Under the pieces are notes generated by a model. The model saw nothing but the letters and a program-made list of their open reading frames with translations. It did no database searches and was not told where the DNA came from. Made by a program: the position numbers and the translations under genes. Below, one piece after another: positions 6,714-10,779 of a stretch of DNA of 10,779 nucleotides. This stretch comes from Pseudomonadota bacterium (lineage in GTDB: Bacteria > Pseudomonadota > Gammaproteobacteria > Steroidobacterales > Steroidobacteraceae): the NCBI GenBank assembly GCA_003242275.1, contig QGUX01000105.1, positions 1 to 10,779 of the forward strand, written 5' to 3'. Numbering within the stretch: the stretch's first letter is position 1; each line of letters begins with the position of its first letter.

Positions 6714-6776
6714 AAACCTTAAGAATTCCAGAGAGTTAGACGCTGCGAATTACGCGACGACCAACTCTTGGGGTCG

Positions 6777-6805
6777 AGTGTAGCGCGAACGTTGTTGCAA
6801 ATAAA
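6777..6805 (-). promoter_or_regulatory. Possible promoter of the candidate small RNA
   Basis: The minus strand has TACACT (plus 6777-6782) as a fair -10 and TTTATT (plus 6800-6805) at 17-bp spacing as a poor -35 (three of six consensus bases). The predicted start near 6770 is two bases before the first long stem. The sequence lies just downstream of the rpoH terminator in an AT-richer stretch. Confidence 0.35.
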
Positions 6806-6818
6806 CTGTCGCCATCAC

Positions 6819-6841
6819 AAAACAGCGACCGAAAGTCGCTG
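6819..6841 (-). terminator. Intrinsic terminator of rpoH
   Basis: CAGCGAC 6823-6829 and GTCGCTG 6835-6841 form a perfect 7-bp stem with a 5-nt loop. On the minus strand it is followed by UUUUGU (A-run 6819-6822), 54 nt after the rpoH stop codon. Confidence 0.75.
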
Positions 6842-6875
6842 GTGACCAACAGGTGCAAGGGGAAGAGGGGCGCAG

Positions 6876-6894
6876 GACGCCCCCCGGGAGGGCG

Positions 6895-6896
<2 letters not shown>
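6876..6896 (-). other. Hairpin over the rpoH stop codon
   Basis: GACGCCC 6876-6882 pairs perfectly with GGGCGTC 6890-6896; the stem takes in two bases of the rpoH TGA. No U-run follows, so it is more likely a 3'-end stabilising stem or a first pause before the terminator at 6819-6841. Confidence 0.45.
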
Positions 6897-7767
<871 letters not shown>

Positions 7768-7775
7768 GATAGGGA

Positions 7776-7783
7776 ACCTCCTT
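7776..7783 (-). promoter_or_regulatory. Consensus Shine-Dalgarno of rpoH
   Basis: The minus strand reads AAGGAGGT, matching anti-SD in eight bases, 8 nt upstream of GTG 7767. It decides the rpoH start. The strong site with a GTG start suggests efficient translation; I do not see an obvious thermosensor stem masking it. Confidence 0.85.
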
Positions 7784-7801
7784 GCCTGGACCAGGACCGA
7801 T

Positions 7802-7830
7802 GTTAGCACTCGGGTAATTAGAGTGCTAAC
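7802..7830. promoter_or_regulatory. CIRCE element (HrcA operator) upstream of rpoH
   Basis: TTAGCACTC 7803-7811 and GAGTGCTAA 7821-7829 are perfect inverted repeats separated by exactly nine bases, identical to the CIRCE consensus bound by the heat-shock repressor HrcA. G7802 and C7830 extend the arms to ten bases. CIRCE normally lies before groESL or the hrcA-grpE-dnaK operon. Here it is 34 bp upstream of the rpoH start and over the probable promoter -10, so it should repress rpoH. It implies that hrcA exists elsewhere in this genome. Confidence 0.93.
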
Positions 7831-7845
7831 GGCCTCCCCGGTTCC
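7818..7845 (-). promoter_or_regulatory. Sigma-E-like promoter of rpoH overlapping CIRCE
   Basis: On the minus strand GGAACC (plus 7840-7845) is followed, 16 nt beyond GGAACCG, by TCTAA (7818-7822). This resembles the sigma-E pattern GGAACTT-N15/16-TCtrA; the GAAC core is intact but TT of the -35 is missing. E. coli rpoH has a sigma-E-dependent promoter (P3). The -10 straddles the spacer and one arm of CIRCE, so HrcA binding would occlude it. TCTAAT alone also fits a sigma-70 -10, without a -35. Confidence 0.45.
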
Positions 7846-7851
7846 CCGGGG
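7836..7851 (-). other. Hairpin between ftsX and rpoH
   Basis: CCCCGG 7836-7841 and CCGGGG 7846-7851 form a perfect 6-bp stem; on the minus strand the loop is GGAA. It lies 37 bp after the ftsX stop. With no U-run it is at best a weak attenuator of read-through into rpoH, and it overlaps the proposed -35. Confidence 0.35.
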
Positions 7852-7887
7852 TGGAGGAAATAAAATTCGTGAAATCAGTCGCTTGGG

Positions 7888-8805
7888 TCAGGCCCTGGGC
7901 TCGATCCGGGCCAGGTGCCGGCCGGTGGCCAGCCCCGCCCCGAGAAGGCCCAGCAGGGCTCCGGCGCCGAGCAGGATGCCCACCTCGCGCACCGTCGGGG
8001 TCAGCAGCCGGAAGTCGCTGCCGTAGGTGGCGGCGAGGCGGGACACCGGGGCATTCAGCAGTGCCAGCCCCAGCTCCACCAGCAGCGCCGCGACCATCCC
8101 GCCCATCAGGCCGTAGAGCAGGCCGGTGTACAGGAAGGGGCGGCGCACGAAGGCATTGCTGCCGCCCACCAGCTTGGTGACCTCGATCTCGTCGCGGCGG
8201 TTGTAGATCTCCAGCCGCACGGTATTGCCGATGACGGCCAGAACGCCGAGGCCGAGCAGCACGGCCGCACCCTTCACCAGGCCGCGCAGCAGGTCGAGGA
8301 TGGCGTTCAGGCGCTGCACCCACACGCTGTCCACCTGCACCAGCTCCACCTCGGGCCAGGCGGCGATGTACTCGCGCAGGGCTTCCATCTGCGCGGGCGA
8401 GGTGGCGCCCGCCTCGGGCCGCACCTCCAGCGCATGCGGCAGGGGGTTGCGCCCGAGCGCGTCCAGCGCCTCGCCGAAGCCGCTCTTCTCGCGGAAGGCG
8501 GCCAGCGCCTCATCGGCGGTGATCAGCGTGACGCTGGCCACGCCGCTGCGCTGGCGCAGCGAGTCGGCGAGCTGGCGGGCCTTCTCCACCGGCACGTCGC
8601 GCCTGAAGAACACCGACACGTCCACTGCGCTGGAGAAATCGCCGGTGGCCTCGCGCACGCTGACGATGGCCAGCCCCAGCGCGGCGGGCAGGGTGAGCGC
8701 GATGGCGATCACCAGCACGGTGAAGGCGGTGGACAGCGGCGAGCGCACCAGCCGCCCGGTGGCGAACAGGGCGGACTGCACGTGGCGCGTGAGCCAGCGG
8801 GTCAT
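7888..8805 (-). CDS. ftsX: Cell division protein FtsX (ABC-type membrane subunit)
   Basis: 305 residues. FtsX is the four-pass membrane partner of FtsE; the complex joins the divisome and activates peptidoglycan hydrolases through its periplasmic domain. Seen: a short cytoplasmic N-terminus, a first membrane helix about 23-48 (LSTAFTVLVIAIALTLPAALGL), a periplasmic domain about 50-170 (DVSVFFRRDVPVEKARQLADSLRQR, then ITADEALAAFREKSGFGEAL), and three further helices about 177-197, 225-250 and 272-297. The segment RRDEIEVTKLVGGSNAFVRRPFLY between helices is the typical coupling region to the ATPase. The ATG at 8805 overlaps the ftsE stop as ATGA, so the two are translationally coupled. It is somewhat shorter than E. 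coli FtsX (352), mainly at the N-terminus. Confidence 0.96.
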   Translation of the reverse strand: MTRWLTRHVQSALFATGRLVRSPLSTAFTVLVIAIALTLPAALGLAIVSVREATGDFSSAVDVSVFFRRDVPVEKARQLADSLRQRSGVASVTLITADEALAAFREKSGFGEALDALGRNPLPHALEVRPEAGATSPAQMEALREYIAAWPEVELVQVDSVWVQRLNAILDLLRGLVKGAAVLLGLGVLAVIGNTVRLEIYNRRDEIEVTKLVGGSNAFVRRPFLYTGLLYGLMGGMVAALLVELGLALLNAPVSRLAATYGSDFRLLTPTVREVGILLGAGALLGLLGAGLATGRHLARIEPRA

Positions 8806-9545
8806 CGCCTTGCCTCGATGTGCGGCAGGTCGAGCGGCCCGGGCGCCTGCGGCATCACGCCGGGCAGCGCGGCGGCCGGCGGCGGCGGGGCATGGACCTT
8901 GCCCGCATCCACCACGATCTCGCGCAGGCCCCAGGCCTTGACGATGTCCAGGTCGTGCGTGGCGATCACCACGGTGACGCCCACCTCGTTGAAGCGGCGG
9001 AACAGCGCCATGATCTCCAGCGACAGCGCGGGGTCGAGATTGCCGGTGGGCTCGTCGGCGATCAGCAGCTTCGGCTTGCCGACCACGGCGCGGGCGATGC
9101 CCACGCGCTGCTGCTCGCCCACCGACAGCTCCAGCGGCAGCGCGGCGGCGCGGTCGAGCAGCCCCACCTGGTCGAGCGCGGCGCGCGCGCGGCGGTCGAT
9201 CTCCTTCAGGGAATAGCCGGTTTCGGCCGCGTGCAGCGGCAGCGCCACGTTGTCGAAGATGGTCCGCTCGGTGAGCAGGCGGTGGTCCTGGAACACCACA
9301 CCCAGCTCGCGGCGGAAGGCCGGGATCCTGCGCGCCGACAGCGCCGCGGTGTTGTGGCCGTTGACCAGCACCAGCCCGCGCGTGGGCCGCTCCAGCAGCG
9401 CGATGAGCTTCAGGATGGTGCTCTTGCCGGCGCCGGAGCGCCCGGTGAGGAACACCATCTCGCCGGTGCCGACCTCGAAGCTCGCCGCGCTCAGCGCCTC
9501 GCGGCCGTTGGGATAGCGCTTGCTCGCCCGGTCGAAGCGGATCAT
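8802..9545 (-). CDS. ftsE: Cell division ATP-binding protein FtsE
   Basis: 247 residues. FtsE is the ABC ATPase of FtsEX, driving control of septal cell-wall hydrolysis. Seen: Walker [10 protein letters not shown] 35-43, Q-loop Q86 (VVFQDHRLL), signature LSVGEQQ 140-146, Walker [13 protein letters not shown] with D164-E165, and H-loop H197 (ATHD). YPNGREAL at 11-18 is typical of FtsE. Two oddities: the ABC signature has V142 where the consensus is Gly (LSGGEQ), and there is a Pro/Ala-rich tail of about 30 residues after the last strand (E. coli FtsE ends at about 222). The start ATG 9545 lies 4 nt after the ftsY stop, in one operon with ftsY and ftsX. Confidence 0.95.
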   Translation of the reverse strand: MIRFDRASKRYPNGREALSAASFEVGTGEMVFLTGRSGAGKSTILKLIALLERPTRGLVLVNGHNTAALSARRIPAFRRELGVVFQDHRLLTERTIFDNVALPLHAAETGYSLKEIDRRARAALDQVGLLDRAAALPLELSVGEQQRVGIARAVVGKPKLLIADEPTGNLDPALSLEIMALFRRFNEVGVTVVIATHDLDIVKAWGLREIVVDAGKVHAPPPPAAALPGVMPQAPGPLDLPHIEARR

Positions 9546-9549
9546 CCGG

Positions 9550-10491
9550 CTACTTTACACCGGGGCCGGTGCCCAGCAGCGCATCGACGAAGGCTTCGGC
9601 ATTGAATTCGCCGAAATCGCCGGGCTGCTCGCCGATGCCGATGAAGCGGATGGGCAGCTTCATCTCGCGCGCGATGGCCACTACGATGCCGCCGCGCGCC
9701 GTGCCGTCGAGCTTGGTCAGCACCAGGCCGGTGACGCCCACGGCGGCATGGAATTCGCGCGCCTGGGCGAGCGCGTTCTGGCCCTGGTTGGCGTCGAGCA
9801 CCAGCAGCACCTCGTCCGGCGCCCTGGGATCGACGCGACTCATCACGCGGCGGACCTTCTTGAGCTCCTCCATCAGGTGCGACTGGCTGTGCAGGCGGCC
9901 GGCGGTGTCGGCGATCAGCACGTCGAAGCCGCGGGCCTGCGCCGAGCGCAGCGCGTCGAACACCACCGCGCCCGGGTCGGCGCCGCTGGCCTGCTGCACG
10001 ATCTCCGCGCCGCTGCGCCCGGCCCAGATGTCGAGCTGCTCGGCGGCCGCGGCCCGGAAGGTGTCGCCGGCGGCCAGCAGCACGCGCAGGCCGTCCTGCG
10101 TGAGACGCAGCGCCAGCTTGCCGATGGAGGTGGTCTTGCCCGAGCCGTTCACGCCCACGACCATGATGGTGTAGGGCTTGCGCGAGCGGTCGATGGCAAG
10201 CGGCACGGCGCAGGGCGTGAGGATGGCCAGCAGCTCGGCGCGCAGCGCAGCCATCAGCGCGGCCTCGTCCGCCAGCTCGCGCCGTGCCACGCTGGCGCGC
10301 AGCTTCTCCAGGATCGCCGTGGTGGCGGCCAGGCCGATGTCGGCGCCGATCAGCCGCGCCTCCAGTTCATCCAGCAGCTCGGCATCGATCTGCCGGCCGC
10401 GGAACAGGCCGGTGAAGTCATCGGCCAGGCGCGCGGCGCTGCGCGCGAGCTTCTCGCGCATGCGGCTGAAGAAACCCTGGTTTTCGCCCAT
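9550..10491 (-). CDS. ftsY: Signal recognition particle receptor FtsY
   Basis: 313 residues from ATG 10491. This GTPase receives SRP-ribosome complexes at the inner membrane and hands nascent membrane proteins to SecYEG. Seen: an amphipathic N-terminus ([17 protein letters not shown]), the N domain, then the G domain with P-loop GVNGSGKTT 113-121, [11 protein letters not shown] 143-153, DTAGRL 195-200, [10 protein letters not shown] 259-268 and the closing GIGEQPGDF 285-293, all typical of SRP GTPases and specifically FtsY ([13 protein letters not shown]). The long acidic A domain of E. coli FtsY (497 residues) is absent; the protein starts almost at the NG core. An in-frame ATG at 10527 would add 12 residues but lies in the likely promoter. 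It is first in ftsY-ftsE-ftsX and divergent from rsmD. Confidence 0.96.
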   Translation of the reverse strand: MGENQGFFSRMREKLARSAARLADDFTGLFRGRQIDAELLDELEARLIGADIGLAATTAILEKLRASVARRELADEAALMAALRAELLAILTPCAVPLAIDRSRKPYTIMVVGVNGSGKTTSIGKLALRLTQDGLRVLLAAGDTFRAAAAEQLDIWAGRSGAEIVQQASGADPGAVVFDALRSAQARGFDVLIADTAGRLHSQSHLMEELKKVRRVMSRVDPRAPDEVLLVLDANQGQNALAQAREFHAAVGVTGLVLTKLDGTARGGIVVAIAREMKLPIRFIGIGEQPGDFGEFNAEAFVDALLGTGPGVK

Positions 10492-10545
10492 GCTGGTCGC
10501 CTGATCGGCCGGAAGGAAGCGGCGCATTGTAATAGGCTTCACGGC
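10492..10545. promoter_or_regulatory. Divergent ftsY / rsmD promoter region
   Basis: Only 54 bp separate the two starts. On the minus strand TACAAT (plus 10526-10531) is a good -10 for ftsY, giving a leader of about 27 nt. On the plus strand TGTAAT (10528-10533) is a -10 candidate for rsmD, which would make its leader very short. No convincing -35 is seen for either. The boxes overlap, so the two promoters may compete. Confidence 0.4.
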
Positions 10546-10779
10546 ATGAAACGTTCCCGCGGCGAACTGCGCATCATCGCCGGCGCCCTGCGCGGCCGCC
10601 GCTGGTCCGTGCCCGACGTGGAGGGCCTCAGGCCCACGCCCGACCGCGTGCGCGAGACCCTGTTCAACTGGCTCGCGCCGCACCTCGCCGGCCGGCGCGT
10701 GCTCGACCTGTTCGCCGGCAGCGGCGCGCTCGGCTTCGAGGCGCTCTCGCGCGGTGCGGCCAGCGCCACGCTGGTGGAG
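10546..10779 (+). CDS. rsmD: 16S rRNA (guanine(966)-N2)-methyltransferase RsmD, 3' end outside window
   Basis: The first 78 codons run open to the end of the window from ATG 10546. RsmD methylates G966 of 16S rRNA in the small ribosomal subunit using S-adenosylmethionine. Seen: [14 protein letters not shown] (7-20), the family signature [17 protein letters not shown] (27-43), and SAM-binding motif [21 protein letters not shown]. The catalytic NPPY motif would lie beyond the window. The N-terminus and the divergent pairing with ftsY match the E. coli arrangement (yhhF next to ftsY). The ribosome-binding site is weak. Confidence 0.94.
   Translation, partial: MKRSRGELRIIAGALRGRRWSVPDVEGLRPTPDRVRETLFNWLAPHLAGRRVLDLFAGSGALGFEALSRGAASATLVE

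Larger units (their letters stand above)
6465..6770 (-). ncRNA. Candidate structured small RNA, about 300 nt, unknown family
   Basis: No credible protein gene lies between the rpoH terminator (6819-6841) and the minus-strand terminator at 6465-6490, but the segment is packed with hairpins. In transcript order: a 16-position stem at 6732-6768 (AGAGTT with AACTCT outside, loop TAATT; 12 Watson-Crick pairs, two G-U and two mismatches on the minus strand); CGGCCC/GGGCCG at 6696-6713; GCAACG plus GCCC against GGGC plus CGTTGC at 6625-6653; GGGCG/CGCCC at 6599-6612; CCGGCTGA/TCAGCCGG at 6576-6599; GGACC-UUCG-GGUCC at 6564-6577, a C(UUCG)G tetraloop only on the minus strand; then the terminator. A -10-like TACACT at 6777-6782 puts the start near 6770, just before the first stem. 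I find no match to tmRNA, 6S, RNase P or 4.5S signatures. Strand and ends are inference. Confidence 0.6.

Noticed and set aside
6698..6741. Integron attC-like pair: GCCCAAC (RYYYAAC) and GTTAGAC (GTTRRRY)
   Set aside because: Only 44 bp apart, shorter than known attC sites; the end boxes are not complementary to each other and no cassette or integrase is nearby.
6532..6783. An 83-codon plus-strand frame in the intergenic region (and a 62-codon minus frame at 6518-6706)
   Set aside because: No ribosome-binding site, no recognisable motif, and both run through the hairpins of the candidate RNA; the region reads better as structured RNA.
6465..6842. Considered tmRNA, 6S RNA, RNase P RNA and CsrB/RsmZ-type RNA for the intergenic segment
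   Set aside because: No tRNA-like CCA end or tag frame, no P4 core sequences, no single large bubble between long stems, and no GGA triplets in the main hairpin loops.
7768..7809. Upstream GTG 7809 as the rpoH start (304 residues)
   Set aside because: It lies inside the CIRCE element and lacks a ribosome-binding site, whereas GTG 7767 has a full AAGGAGGT at 8-nt spacing.
7853..7871. GGAGGAAAT followed by GTG 7869 on the plus strand, looking like a good translation start
   Set aside because: The frame runs antisense through ftsX with no family features; a purine-rich coincidence in the ftsX-rpoH gap.

Overview
This is a GC-rich chromosomal window (roughly 70% G+C in the genes) with almost no spare DNA. 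The block ftsY-ftsE-ftsX-rpoH on the minus strand, with rsmD divergent from ftsY, has the same order as in Escherichia coli. That places the organism in the Gammaproteobacteria. The high GC, the MASE1 histidine kinase and the CIRCE element in front of rpoH point away from enterics, towards Xanthomonadales/Nevskiales/Chromatiales-like lineages. The exact taxon is inference. I see no transposase, phage gene, tRNA, rRNA or CRISPR array.

Layout. (1) 1-2364, plus strand: a cluster of a lipid kinase (5' end outside the window), a class III-type metallophosphoesterase and a PAP2 phosphatase, probably a membrane-lipid phosphorylation/dephosphorylation module. (2) 2451-4152, minus strand: a LysR-type regulator followed after 7 bp by trmO (tRNA m6t6A37 methyltransferase). 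(3) 4153-4303: divergent regulatory region with a 6-bp inverted repeat. (4) 4304-6466, plus strand: an orphan MASE1-PAS-HisKA_3-HATPase sensor kinase. (5) 6467-6894: about 430 bp without a credible protein gene. It holds two minus-strand intrinsic terminators and, between them, a string of strong hairpins that I read as an undescribed structured small RNA of about 300 nt. (6) 6895-7767, minus: rpoH (sigma-32), preceded by a perfect CIRCE operator lying across a sigma-E-like promoter. (7) 7888-10491, minus: the ftsY-ftsE-ftsX operon (4-nt gap, then a 4-bp overlap). (8) 10546 to the end, plus: 5' part of rsmD.

How it fits together. FtsY delivers ribosomes translating membrane proteins to the translocon. 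FtsEX couples the divisome to cell-wall hydrolysis. RpoH directs the cytoplasmic heat-shock regulon. Here rpoH seems to have its own promoter, apparently open to both envelope stress (sigma-E-like boxes) and chaperone titration (HrcA/CIRCE). The most novel items are the candidate small RNA between rpoH and the kinase gene and the CIRCE/sigma-E overlap at rpoH. All calls were made by eye, without database searches or folding software.
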